From contig NC_051095.1 of the NCBI RefSeq assembly GCF_901709675.1, positions 307,001 through 371,000 on the forward strand: a stretch of DNA of 64,000 bases, written 5' to 3'. The translations under genes were made by a program, and so were the position numbers. Below are positions 37,324 to 48,088 of this stretch, in pieces (position 1 is the stretch's first letter; the number at the start of each line of letters is the position of its first letter). The notes under the pieces were generated by a model. It did no database searches. It was not told where the DNA came from and saw only the letters and a list, made by a program, of their open reading frames with translations. This DNA is from Syngnathus acus (Eukaryota; Chordata; Actinopteri; Syngnathiformes; Syngnathidae).

Positions 37324-37858
37324 TCACTTCTTGAACGGATCGGACCAAATTTTCACACCTGTGGTGGAAGAAAACAAACGAAGAAACAAACAAACAAACT
37401 CTCAATTCCTGGTGGATTTTTCCTATTTGTGCCAGGGCTGTGTAAATGACTCATTAAATGGATGAATGATCCTGAGAACGTACCAAGGGGCTGCACGTCG
37501 GCCTGTTCGATTCCTGAGCGATTCGTCTTCTGGACTTCTCCTGAAGTGGAGGGGGTGGGAGTGAGGGGCGTAATCAAAGCAGTTTTGGGACCAGTTCAGT
37601 TTTTAATCAGGACCACTGGACGGGGAGCGGGGAAATCGAACCCAAGGTTAAGAATACACACGAGGAAAGAACATTTTAACGCCAAACTCATTCGCACGTT
37701 GCAACCAACTTGACATTAAGGGCAAAACGTGTCATTGTTAGCCACTTACTGTACTCATTTTTGTGAGTGAGCGGGTAGAAGAAGATGGGATAGAACGCAG
37801 CAGCGACGGCTGTTATGAATCCTCCAAAAATGAACACTATTTTGTGGTTTTTGGACAT
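37324..37858 (-). CDS. smim20: Small integral membrane protein 20 (MITRAC7)
   Basis: Inner-mitochondrial-membrane chaperone that stabilises newly made COX1 in the MITRAC complex during cytochrome c oxidase assembly; a C-terminal peptide (phoenixin) is also derived from it. Exons 37858-37750, 37540-37484 and 37358-37324 join to 66 residues; human has 67. It starts MSKNHK, followed by one transmembrane segment (IVFIFGGFITAVAAAFYPIF) and YPLTHKNEY. Exon 2 encodes NRSGIEQADVQPLG, and exon 3 VKIWSDPFKK, the region matching the phoenixin segment DVQPPGLKVWSDPF of human. A longer in-frame upstream ATG exists at 37963, but MSKN matches the family start. Immediate linkage to RBPJ on the same strand is conserved with human 4p15.2. 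Confidence 0.93.
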
Positions 37859-39200
37859 TATTCTTGGTCGTTCGGCAAGGAGAGCCGCTACGCTCACCTG
37901 TAAGTCCGCAATGTTTGAGTCATTTGCTTCCGGGTTCAGAGGAAATGAATTCAACTCCGGCACTTGTCCTTTCTGGCTTTCCGTAGTGGTTCGCGTTTAT
38001 GGAACGCTGCCACCCAAACAATAATGGCCGCCCCGATCTGTGACGTCAGCGCATATCCTCTATCATTTAAAAGTTGGGGCTGTACTCGCTTCTATCTATT
38101 TATTTATTTATTTATTTATTTATTTACTTATTAACAAAAAGGCATCTTTTACACATATTTTACTTGATTTTGTGCTACGATGTATTGGCAAATACAAATG
38201 ACCCTAACCCAAATTTTTGTAATCCCACATGGACGTCTCGGCATGATGACTTTTAAACACATTGTGATGATTTGTAATCTCGTCATGCCGACTTCTAATG
38301 TCGTCTCGTCTATTATTATTTTTTTGCTCTAGGGGTCCCTCAAAATACATCGTCGTCGGACTAATATGTGAAAATACGCTCGGATTTTTATTTTTTTTTG
38401 TCCGACAGTATTTTCATTCACTCCTCCAACTACAAACTTGAGTCGTACCCGTGTTGCGAACGAACCAACAACGAAGCAGCATTTGCGACTAAGCCTTCTG
38501 TAATGTGTTGCTATAATCAATAAATTAAACCAGTCAATATGAGGAGTGAGTTATTATTATTATTAATAAATTGTTTGATTCACATTCTATTAATGCCAGT
38601 ATTAATTGCAACAACAACACCGCTTTACTTGCAGTGCTCAAGGCAAAGTACTAGGATGTGCTTTTGAACAAGCGCGTTTCCGTCCAGGCCTCTAGGGGCG
38701 CTACACTGGAAGCTGAAAACGGCAAACTGCAGCACGGTGATGAGCACAGTCAGCGTAAGTCGCCAATGTATTGATTTATGGTTTGCTCATTGCACGCAAA
38801 AAATAATTTATAAGTCTGAGTCATCCACTTTTAGATAAATACTCGCAAGGTGCGGCAATTTTGAATGACTCAAGTGAGGCAGCGGCGTTGCCTGGACACT
38901 CGAGCATCTTCGCCTTGATTTTCGTCCATTTTACAGCGGTTATTATACTTTTCCTGTCATATCGCATATTGCTCTGCATTTAACGCCTGGTGAAGAAAGA
39001 AAAAGACGGGCGGCTGGAAGCAACGGCGCCACACCGCGCATGCGTACTTTGGCCGCCATCTTGGAAGGGTATACACCGCGCGTTGTAGGTGGTAACCTGA
39101 CAGAGCACTTCCAAATATGGATGGGTCGTCGGTCGACTTAACTCGTACTTTTTGACACTTTTTATAACTTGAATTTTCTACTAATATTTCACATCATTTT
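37859..39200. promoter_or_regulatory. Divergent region between SMIM20 and the unnamed gene
   Basis: Contains an exact CRE (TGACGTCA, 38041-38048) about 180 bp before the SMIM20 ATG. Near the plus-strand gene are an NRF1-type GCGCATGCG (39036-39044) and a YY1-type GGCCGCCATCTT (39051-39062). Between them is AT-rich DNA with (TATT)n at 38098-38128. NRF1 and YY1 sites suggest a housekeeping promoter firing rightward near 39.07 kb. Confidence 0.5.
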
Positions 39201-39228
39201 CTCTTCTTTGGGGGAAATCAATCAAGTT

Positions 39229-40793
39229 TTAGTCAACAGCATTGGCACAGACCAAGTCAGTTTGCATGGTCAGTTTTCAGATTTACGAAAGACTTCCCAT
39301 GAGCCGTTTCATTGCTGTGTCCAGAAAGGAGAGCGGGAGCAGCGGAGGAAGCTGCATCAATTTTTAGCAGACCTGGCCTTACTGGGTTCCTTACAGGTGC
39401 AATGGCGTCAAACATGGGCCCACGGGTTTGCTCATCAAATGACCGCTTGTCCGCTTCTCTCCTAGGGTTTTAAGTACTTCCAGCCTTGGTTGAGAGGGAA
39501 AGAGGAGCTGCTGCTGACTGTTGTCAATGAAGATCTGGTCAGTGGTCGGTCGGCAATGTTGGGAAAAATTGCGCCCGACGCGAAGGACGTACAAGTAGCC
39601 ATTTCCTTTACCTACCAATCAGGGATGGCGCTCGCCGGGCTTCGCCGTGTCCAGAGCCTCCTCCGGCAGCGTCTCCAGCACCAGCGACATTTGTTCGCCC
39701 AGCAGCAGCTCCCCCAGCATAGCCAGCCGGGCGGGCTCCCCCCAGCCCGGAGAGCCCCGGGGCCCGGCGGCCCAGCTCCCTCTCGGGTGCGTGCGCTCAT
39801 TCCCGCCTGGGTTGCTGATCATTTTGACCCGTCCAGTTTGAGCACTTGGTGCTTTGCTGCCCTCAGGGACCCCAGGAGCGAGGAGCATCTACTGCCAGCC
39901 TCCCCCAGCGAGCGCGAGATGGCAGCGCCTGTAAGAGAGCTCGTCTCGTAGCGAGTTCCAGACGCACGTTAATCGCAATACCGTGCACGGTGTCGAGTCC
40001 ACGGTGCTCTTTTTAAACCTGCTTGCGTGAGAGCTCACCATCGCACAGCCTCAAAATGACACGACCAAATTCAATTGCGATTCCATTTTTCTTTCCAAGT
40101 ATGTTGATGGAAACAAACACATTACAGCAAACAAAAGATTTTGGTCCTCGGAGGTTGGTGTCGGTTGATTTTTGCAGACGCTTCCCCCACAACGCAACAG
40201 GAGGTGAACTGCACCCTGTTCTTGGTGGCCGGCTACGTCAAGTACGGGCGCCCGCACGCTTGGATTCGCTCCAACCACGAGCGCCTGGTCAGCATCCCAG
40301 GCGGCCACTCCCTGGTCAGGGACACGCCCATGAAGCTCAAGTCCATCGCTGATTGGCAGAGCGGAGGTACGGAAACCGAGCCAAGGGTCTCTTCAGGAGA
40401 TCAGTTGTGGCTTTTTTTTAGGTATTCGCGTGTGGGACGTGGTCAGCGAGCTGGTGTGTCTCTGCACCATGCCCTTCCCCTCCAACCCGTTGGCTCTGGA
40501 CATGGGCTACATCCAAAGTCTGGCCGTGCCGGAGCGCTTCCTGGTCACCGGAGCCCTCCTCAACTTCCTGGAGACGTACGCCGTCTGCGGCAACCGCAAC
40601 GAGCTGCACTACGACAAAGGTGTCACCTCAACAAAAAAAAAAAAAAAACCTGGAGTTCGTTTTGGTTGTAACGGCTTTCTCCTCTTCAGTGCTGGAGGAA
40701 GTGCGGCCTCTGCGCCATCTGCACGTCCAAACCCTTCTGGAGCTACAGCGGCTGAAAAAGCAGGACGTGGACAGCGTGACACGGCTTCCGTGA
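39229..40793 (+). CDS. Multi-exon gene of unknown identity, 5' end not found
   Basis: I do not recognise the protein. Exons: about 39229-39396, 39466-39537, 39623-39786, 39867-39930, 40201-40366, 40422-40619 and 40690-40793. All later junctions are GT-AG and phases close on a TGA at 40791. Seen features: a charged helical start (EREQRRKLHQFLADLALL), GFKYFQPWLRGKEELLL, a Ser-rich linker (SSGSVSSTSDICSPSSSSPS) followed by Pro/Gly, then a compact conserved-looking half with CTLFLVAGYVKYGRPHAWIR, GIRVWDVVSELVCLC, and VPERFLVTGALLNFLETYAV, ending in a Leu-rich helix (HVQTLLELQRLKK). No transmembrane segment or catalytic motif is evident. Start and first exon are uncertain; upstream NRF1/YY1 sites suggest a start near 39.1 kb. 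It converges on the PTB gene. Confidence 0.7.
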
Positions 40794-41085
40794 ACTCTGT
40801 TTAAGTTGAGCAACTTTGCGACCCGTCTCACGTCCAACCGTCCCCGTTTTCATCGACCAGAGTCCGCCGCCAAGTCAGCGAGGACTTTGGGGGGGGGGGG
40901 GGGTCTTGGTTTTGACGTTCATTTTTTGCATCCAAAGGCGGGACAAGATGCTTTCGGAGCTGACAGAGTTCAAAACTGCTGCGGGATTTTGAGAACTTTT
41001 TCTTCTTCTTTTTTGCACGCACTGCAGGCAGGCCAAGCCAATATTTGCCCGACGCGCTTGACCACACCAATGTGTATAAAATCCT

Positions 41086-41106
41086 TTTAATGCATATTTC
41101 ATTAAA
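41086..41106. promoter_or_regulatory. Opposed ATTAAA polyadenylation signals
   Basis: ATTAAA on the plus strand at 41101-41106 (unnamed gene) and on the minus strand at 41086-41091 (PTB gene). Predicted cleavage sites lie beyond each other, so the two 3' UTRs would overlap by tens of bases. Confidence 0.4.
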
Positions 41107-41367
41107 GCCGTACATTAGAACGTGCAGTACAAAAATTAAAATACAAAAGATACTCCCTTGAGCAGTCACTTGTGTGAAAGAAATCACAAAAAACAAAATA
41201 TGAAAAATTTGCAATGTGGACTGTTGAGCATTACTTGCCGGTTGGTGGGATGGCAAAACTCGATGCAAGTCACTTTGAGGGAGGAGCAAAAAGCACGACG
41301 GCCGGCGCTCGCTCCGGCAGCCGTTTGGAAGCGCCAATGGCTTGGGGACACGCGCTCCTTTGAGGCT

Positions 41368-42231
41368 TCAGCTCCAGCTGTCAGAGACGGAGCCTCGGGC
41401 TCGGAGAGGGCTTCGGGACACGCTTTTCCGCCAGCGGACTGCATGCGGAACCACACGGACGATAGATAATTAGGGACATTGCGAGCCAGATTGCAATTCT
41501 ACTCACAGGCACTTATGACTGATTGGGTGAGCGGTAGAATGCGCGGACCTTTGGAAAAGAATCGACCGCTAATTGCAATTGGGTTGCCTTCAAAAGACCT
41601 TCCTTTCCCGGCAAACGTATTTGATGAAACGCTACATTTTGTCCAAAGCCATCAAGCAGGTGAAGCATGACATCAGCTCACCTTTGCCCAGGGCGGCAGG
41701 TAGCGTGCAGCTTTTGGCGGCGTCGCAGGCGCTCGGCGAGCCTTCCCTCTGGCACTCGCTCAGCGCACGCTGGAAGGAGCGCGCCAGGCAGCCCGCCATG
41801 TCCCGCGCCCGCTCGGCCCGCTTGCACCAGAAGACGCGGCACTGCAGCTGCTGGCCCTGGTGCTTGCAGATGTACAGGAAGAGGTTGGGGCGCTCGGCGT
41901 CGGCGGCGCAGTACGCGATGTCCCGCAGGTACGTCTTGGCCAGCTGCCGGCCCGTGCTGAGCTCCTTGACCTCCACGTAGCGGGGCCGCACCACCAGCGC
42001 GTGGTCTTTGCTCAGCTTCTTGGCGCCGGCCGCGCCCGCCAGCAGGCGGCCGATGGCGTCCCGCGCCTGCTCCCGATCCAGGGAGAAGATCTTCTCCGTG
42101 CCCAGGTAGTGGACCTTAAAGAGCGGGTCGCCGTGGGACAGCGACTCGGTGCGGTCGCGGCGGAAGTGGCGGCGCAGCGCGCCCGGCGACTTCTTCAGGC
42201 TCTGCATGAGGTGGAAGGGGCCCGCCGACAT
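41368..42231 (-). CDS. PTB/PID-domain adaptor protein, family uncertain
   Basis: Two exons, 42231-41682 and 41438-41368, join in phase (G|TC) to 206 residues. A basic N-terminus (MSAGPFHLMQSLKKSPGALR, then RRHFRRDR) precedes one PTB fold at about residues 35-160. The fold opens with FKVHYLGTEKIF and carries the signature YLRDIAYCAADAERPNLFLY and CRVFWCKRAERARDMAGCL. The second exon supplies a basic Ser-rich tail (RKSVSRSPLRARGSVSDSWS). The YC-AD core resembles LDLRAP1/ARH and FAM43 proteins, which bind NPxY motifs in receptor tails, but I cannot decide between them or exclude an unnamed teleost adaptor. Coding GC is very high (about 65-70 percent), unlike its AT-richer flanks. Confidence 0.82.
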
Positions 42232-42478
42232 GGCGCCCCAAGCAACGTGTCCACGCCGCCCGTGGTCAGCCTTCCTTCTCCGGACGCAGTTGCGCAAGTC
42301 GCCTTGGCTGCTTTGTCTCTGGAAGAAGATCAAATGGGTCTCCTTCAAGCGGCAGAGCGACGGCCTTCAAACACACGACGGTCAACATTTGCTGGGGGGG
42401 GGGGGGGGCAAACAAAAACATTTCCAGCGTTAGAAAGTTCACTCAAAGGAACTGCAGTTTGAGTGACGAGGTCTGTTG

Positions 42479-42561
42479 TGGCCTGACCGAGTGACTGAAG
42501 CTCCTCCCCTACTTCAACCTCGTTCCTTGGTCAGGCCAGAGACAGTCTTCAAGGGGAGGAG
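42479..42561. repeat. Interleaved inverted repeats A-B-A'-B'
   Basis: A (42479-42488) pairs with A' (42529-42538), and B (42501-42510) pairs with B' (42552-42561), each 10 bp perfect. The interleaved order is that of an H-type pseudoknot rather than nested hairpins. It lies about 250 bp upstream of the PTB gene ATG. Confidence 0.6.
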
Positions 42562-43989
42562 TTTCATGTAGCCCACACTACTACTTTGCATGTATACGCA
42601 ATGGTAACCCGTAGTCAATGACTCGCTGAACTGATGAGCGCATGACGCTTTCAGGCCGTCACACGGCTATTGTTTGGCCGGCCATCTCCATTGTGTCGCT
42701 GTAACTTTGGTTCCTATTTCCCGACATCCCTCCTCAAGAGAGAGCACATACTCGAACCTTTGACCATTGTTGGTGGAGCCGTACGGGTGCAGGAAACAGC
42801 TTGGCGTGGCCCTGCCCCCTAGCCAAAGTCCTGAAATATTTGCGTTCCCCGCACAATGACGTGCTTTTGCGAGTAATGAAGACACTTGGACACAACACGA
42901 CAGCTGTGTTGCTGCTCATTTCCTGCTCTTCAGTACGTCAAGGCAGTGGTCGGTCAGCCAAGCTCCTCCTGCACTCATTTCTCCACAATACCTCGGTACT
43001 GAGATAGAAGCCAAGTCAAACTTTGGAGTTTCTCAACTCACTTGGATAGGGCGCTTGGGTCCAGGTCTACTTTGGCCCTGCACGGACTTCAGAAAGAGTT
43101 CCGCGCCACAAAATGCCAACAACGAACGGCTTTTGTCTAGATTTAACTTTCCAACTCATGCAGAACGGAGAATATGCAAAAGGTTCGCTACAAATCGGCC
43201 TGTGTTGGTCATTTCTAAGTGCCAGTAAACTGACGAATTAAATACACTCGTAAAGTCCAGCTATGACAATCGAGCCAGTAGAGCTCACGGTGAAAAGTCA
43301 AGCAAGCAAGTGTTGAAACGTGCAGCTTGGCTTGGCTTGGCTTGGCATGGCATGGCATGGCATGGCTTGGCTTCGGTTGCTTCGTTGCTCTTACCTGGCG
43401 GCCGCAGGAGTCTCATGCAAGCGATGTCCGTGAACGCCTCAGCTGAAACGTGGAGTACACTGCCAAGCTAAATCGCGCCAGGAAACGATGGAAAAACTCG
43501 AAGGAGGACAGTAAAATTCGGTTTTGGGCCTGGTTACAAACGCACGCTACGCTTTTCGACGCTAACGCGATGCCATCTTCACGCTCCTGTGTGCGACTCG
43601 GTTCCGCTCGCGACTGTTTTAAACGACAGGCGCGGGCGCGCGCGCGCACGTCACGAGAGGACGCGCACCCGCGTCAGAGAAACGAGGGACGGGCGCAACC
43701 AAGGGGACGCGGGGAGGAGGGGTGCGGCTAAGCTATAAATGGCACGTTTGTTTCAGAGTACGACGCAAGGTGGGTGGGGGATTCAGCTGACTGAGCTCTT
43801 TTTTACGATACTAAAAGTGGCGGGTTGAAAAAAAAGGAACAAACAAAAGGTGGCATTTTTATCTGTAACAAAGGTAATTCCCCTTGCTTGACAACATGAA
43901 TGCTTTACCCAAAGTCTGCTCACAGGCTACGCCAGTCAAGACTGTCCATAGACTGAGAATGTTTTTTTATACGTACATATGTTCCCAGT

Positions 43990-44095
43990 GACTGACCGGT
44001 CCACGTCGGACCCCATTTCTAACCCAGTCAGCTGGGATGGGCTCCAGTTCACCTACGACCCCAATGAGGACAAACAAACCCGAGGGAAAATTGGC
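43990..44095 (-). mobile_element. Common teleost interspersed repeat fragment
   Basis: Contains CTGGGATGGGCTCCAG and GACCCCAATGAGGACAAACA, the reverse orientation of the repeat at 47158. Family name not certain. Confidence 0.5.
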
Positions 44096-44233
44096 ATCTA
44101 TATTTAGTGTCCAGAGAAACATTTTGATGAGCATTACATTTGAGCTGCCTTTCTGTGTGCCTGGTGCGGTCAAACAGTAGAGCTCCTGTGTTTTTTTCCC
44201 GGCGGCAAAACAGTTGAGGCCTTCGGACGTCAT

Positions 44234-44234
44234 G

Positions 44235-44317
<83 letters not shown>

Positions 44318-44607
44318 TCATGGCTGCCTGCCTGCCTGCGTGGCTGCCTGCCTGCGTGGCTGCCTGCCTGCATGGCTGCCTGCCTGCGTGGCTGCCTGCC
44401 TGCGTGGCTGCCTGCCTGCGTGGCTGCGTGGCTGCCTGCCTGCCTGCGTGGCTGCCTGCGTGACTGCCTGCCTGCATGGCTGCCTGCCTGCGTGGCTGCC
44501 TGCGTGGCTGCCTGCGTGGCTGCCTGCCTGCGTGGCTGCCTGCGTGGCTGCCTGCCTGCCTGCCTGCGTGGCTGCCTGCGTGGCTGCCTGTGTGGCTGCC
44601 TGCGTGG

Positions 44608-44666
<59 letters not shown>

Positions 44667-44735
44667 CGTGGCTGCCTGCCTGCGTGGCTGCCTGCCTGCG
44701 TGGTTGCCTGCCTGCGTGGCTGCCTGCCTGCCTGC
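44234..44735 (+). repeat. 500-bp (CCTG)n / TGCGTGGCTGCC minisatellite
   Basis: Two pure CCTG runs (about 44237-44315 and 44607-44667) flank higher-order units with GCGTGGCTGCCTGCCT. Same unit family as 36148 and, inverted, 30866. Long ORFs across it are artefacts of the period. Confidence 0.95.
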
Positions 44736-46420
44736 CGCGCGCGGTGCCTCGTCGGTGCACAGCGGAGCCATTCTTGCTCTCGCGGTGTCAACGTCATGGA
44801 ACCCTTTCACACCGGCAGCCCGAGCCCCGAGTCATCACTCTCAAAAAGTTGGCTAGAATTTCAGAGTGAACCTGAATGCATTACAGTGTAACACTGTTCA
44901 TCTTGTACAGCAGTACTTCTCACCACCTCCCAAAAGGACTTCACATAATGACCAACATTCAAGAACAGTTGTGTAGTAGACCCAAGTGTTCATGTACTAT
45001 AACGTGGCCTTAACACTCTTGGATGTACTCAGATACATCCATCACCAGTAAAAGTCACTCAAATATTCTTAAATCTACTGAAATAATGCCATACATTTGC
45101 CTAAACACGATTGGACTTACTGTGTGTGTGTGCGCGCGGGTGTGTGTGTTACTCTGCTCTGTGTGAAAAGTAGCACGTCTGAATGACTACTGCAACATCG
45201 ATGCTGACTTCCATTAGTGTCCAAGGTGTTTCACATTATTGTGTTAGCATTAAGCTAGTGGACATGGGTCAGCGCCATGATCATTTAAAAAAAAAACTTT
45301 TTTTAAATGTTTTTTTCTATTGTTTAGTGTGTGTAAGGAAGCATTTGTTTGAAGGGTTAGAATTTCTGTAAGGTATGCTAATTTCCATCAGATGGTCACG
45401 TCATATGTTAGCATCAACTTAGCTGACTTGAGTTATATTGTGGTTTGATTGAAGATTTGCGAGTTTTCTTTGATATTAGTTTTACCATTTCAAGTCGTCT
45501 AAATTTCACCAGGGAAGAAGTTCATATGATGAGCAAACTTGAAAAGTTGCCTCCAACTTGGTTCTGGTCCTATGAGGCGTTTACTCTTGTGCTCCTTCCT
45601 CCTCCCCTCCTCCTCTCCATGGCGTCACATGACTCACGCAGGGTTGAGAGTGAAAACAGGCAAGCGCAGATGTCCAAATAAGGGCGTACGCGGCGTCTAT
45701 AGAATGACAGCATGTCTGCTTGCCTCTACCCCCTCTTTTAGTGTGTTAAAGTGAAAAAAAAGCCCAATCACATGAGCTCATTTCCTCATTTCACACCTTC
45801 GCCCAACTGAACACATTTACTCAAGCATACTGGGCTGACCGTGACAAGTGACGTCACGGAATGCAAGGAAACCTCCAACCATCATCCTATTGTTCATTTT
45901 CGGTAAGGGCAGCGGTCAGCAGCACCTGCCTTTGCGGATGGAGGTCACCTGGCTGAGTTGGGCGTAGGGGGCGGGGCTATCCGAAACCAGACTAAACAGG
46001 AAGAAGAGGAGGCGTCGAGAGGTCTTGGCAACGAACCACACGATCTGACGAAGTCGGCCGGCTGCGTCGGTCTGCGTGCGTCATCGCTGACATCTGATTA
46101 GGCGGGAAAGAAAAAGAAAAAAAAGAAAAAACAACAACTTCGGCGGCCTTCAGTAGTCAGGCACACGCGAGCTATTAATAGCAACACGCACGCACGCAGC
46201 AGCCAGGCAAGTGGTTAGGCAGGAATGAAGGCAGCCTTACACAATTTCTCCTTTCCTGCGCCCGACACACAACACACAATACGCACGCGCACAAGTGGTT
46301 GTGACCTCAACCTTTTAAAGGGGCTGCCATCCACTCGATCACACACATTCTCTCCGTCACACACATGGGCAGGAGAGAGGGGTGAGTGCATGGGGAAAGA
46401 AAGGAAGGAAGGATGGCGAA

Positions 46421-46423
<3 letters not shown>

Positions 46424-46492
<69 letters not shown>
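46424..46492 (+). repeat. (GA)n microsatellite
   Basis: About 69 bp of pure AG dinucleotide repeat. Confidence 0.95.
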
Positions 46493-46496
<4 letters not shown>

Positions 46497-47157
46497 AGGC
46501 AGGTAAGAGACACGGAGCCCCGGGGAATGGAAAGAGAAGGATGAGCGAAAGAAATAAAGAGGGAGGGAGAGAGACGGGAAAAAGAGAGAGGAGCCACAGA
46601 GGGGGAGAAGTACTACTGTACAGAGAGAGGTGGAAAAAAGGTGGGAAGCAAGGCTGGGAGGACCAAAAAGACTGAGCGAAAGCCACCAAAGAAAAAAAGC
46701 CTACGCATGTCAAGTAGAACCTGCGCATGCTGTGGCTCAATTGAGCGTACGTAGAGTTTCCACGGCTACAGTGCTCTCTAGCGGCTGAAACAACAACAGC
46801 AGCAACATTTTCGACGGAACTACTGCGCATTACAAAAGCTCAAGTGAATGTTCCACAGGGAAATCTTCGGAGGATGCAAAATACAACCCCCAAAAAAAAG
46901 CAAAATAATGTTTCAATACGAGGATAGAGTCCCACAACGACGACAATTTGATTTTGTTGCAAAAATGCGAAAATAAAAGCCAAAATGTTGTACAGCACTT
47001 TTACAAGAATTAAAGTCAGACAGTCATCGATAAGATTCAAGAATTTTGATTCGCCATGTTTGAGCGTGCCAAAGAAGAAATCGGACTTGGGCCTCTATTC
47101 AACATGAAGCACTTGATCTTTTACAATAAAGCCTTCCCGCCTCGTTCTATTGTCCAT

Positions 47158-47290
47158 GATATGTGAACCGCTTAGCCTCGCGAGGGTCGCGGGTGTGCTG
47201 GAGCCTATCCCAGCCGTCATCGGGCAGTAGGCGGGGGGATACCCTCAACCGGTTGCCAGTCAATCGTAGGGCACAAAAACAAACGAAAAG
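47158..47290 (+). mobile_element. Common teleost interspersed repeat fragment
   Basis: Carries GTGCTGGAGCCTATCCCAGC and GGTTGCCAGTCAATCG, hallmarks of a repeat found throughout teleost genomes. Truncated at both ends; family unassigned. Confidence 0.6.
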
Positions 47291-48088
47291 AAGCCCTATC
47301 ATGACAGAGATACTTTGGAATTTGAAAATATTTAACAGAATGATAATAAGACGAAGAGTTTCGAAAGAAAAAATCATTTACTTCAAGGTCACCATTTGAA
47401 GATCAAAGTTCAAGCTCACTCACGTTCATAAGAATAAAGTGTACCTATTACAAGAAAATGCCCTCCGACCTCTAAAATCTTGCGAGGACAAGAGTTCAAC
47501 CTTGATGAAAAAGCCGTAAGATGACGAGAAATTGAGCGTTGAAAAGTGGGCGAAATGAGATTCTTATCGTGCATTCTGTCGCCCTCGTGTGGCCAGCCCA
47601 GGGAACGCCCAACACTCCAGATCGAGACCGGTTGATAGGATTAAACAGAAGAGAGAGAAAAGACAAGCAAGAAAGGAAAGAGAAAAAAAGAGAAAAGTGC
47701 AGCTCAGAGAGACACAGGAGGGGAGAACGAGGCTCTCGGCGTCAGATCTCAACTCGGGAGCCCCCCCGGTCGGTCGGTCGGTACTCATGCGCGCGCGCGC
47801 AGTCTTAATAAAGACAAGAGGAGGAACACCCCCCGCCCTCCCAGCTAGAGAAGCCCGAAGGGAGAACCGAGACGCCGAGAGACGGATGCAACAGTCGGCG
47901 AGATGCGACGCGCCAATTAGCGGACCGCGCGTGTTCATTAAGCAGCCGCGGCGGGCCAGGGTGCGGGGTGGGGCGGGGTGGGGGGCTCGAGTGCGCCGTG
48001 TATGTGACCAACTAAGACGCACCACCGTGGGATGATCGGCGGCGGCGGCGGCGACGGCGGCGGCGGCGGCGGCGTTGACTGAGTGAGC

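Larger units (their letters stand above)
44736..48040. other. Gene-poor spacer before TNFSF12
   Basis: No coding exon seen. It holds a CRE (45849-45856), (GA)n at 46424-46492, an interspersed repeat at 47158, and a GC-rich CpG block from 47.75 kb that merges with the TNFSF12 5' UTR. GAATAAAGT motifs near 47430 look like remnants of a degenerate minisatellite. Confidence 0.55.

Noticed and set aside
37860-37963. Upstream in-frame ATG extending SMIM20
   Set aside because: The longer N-terminus does not match the family; MSKN aligns with the known start.
43731-43740. TATAAAT box after a GC-rich block
   Set aside because: No exon, start codon or gene model follows it within several kilobases on the plus strand.
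44049-44891. Long repetitive ORFs on both strands
   Set aside because: Same minisatellite artefact as at 31 kb.
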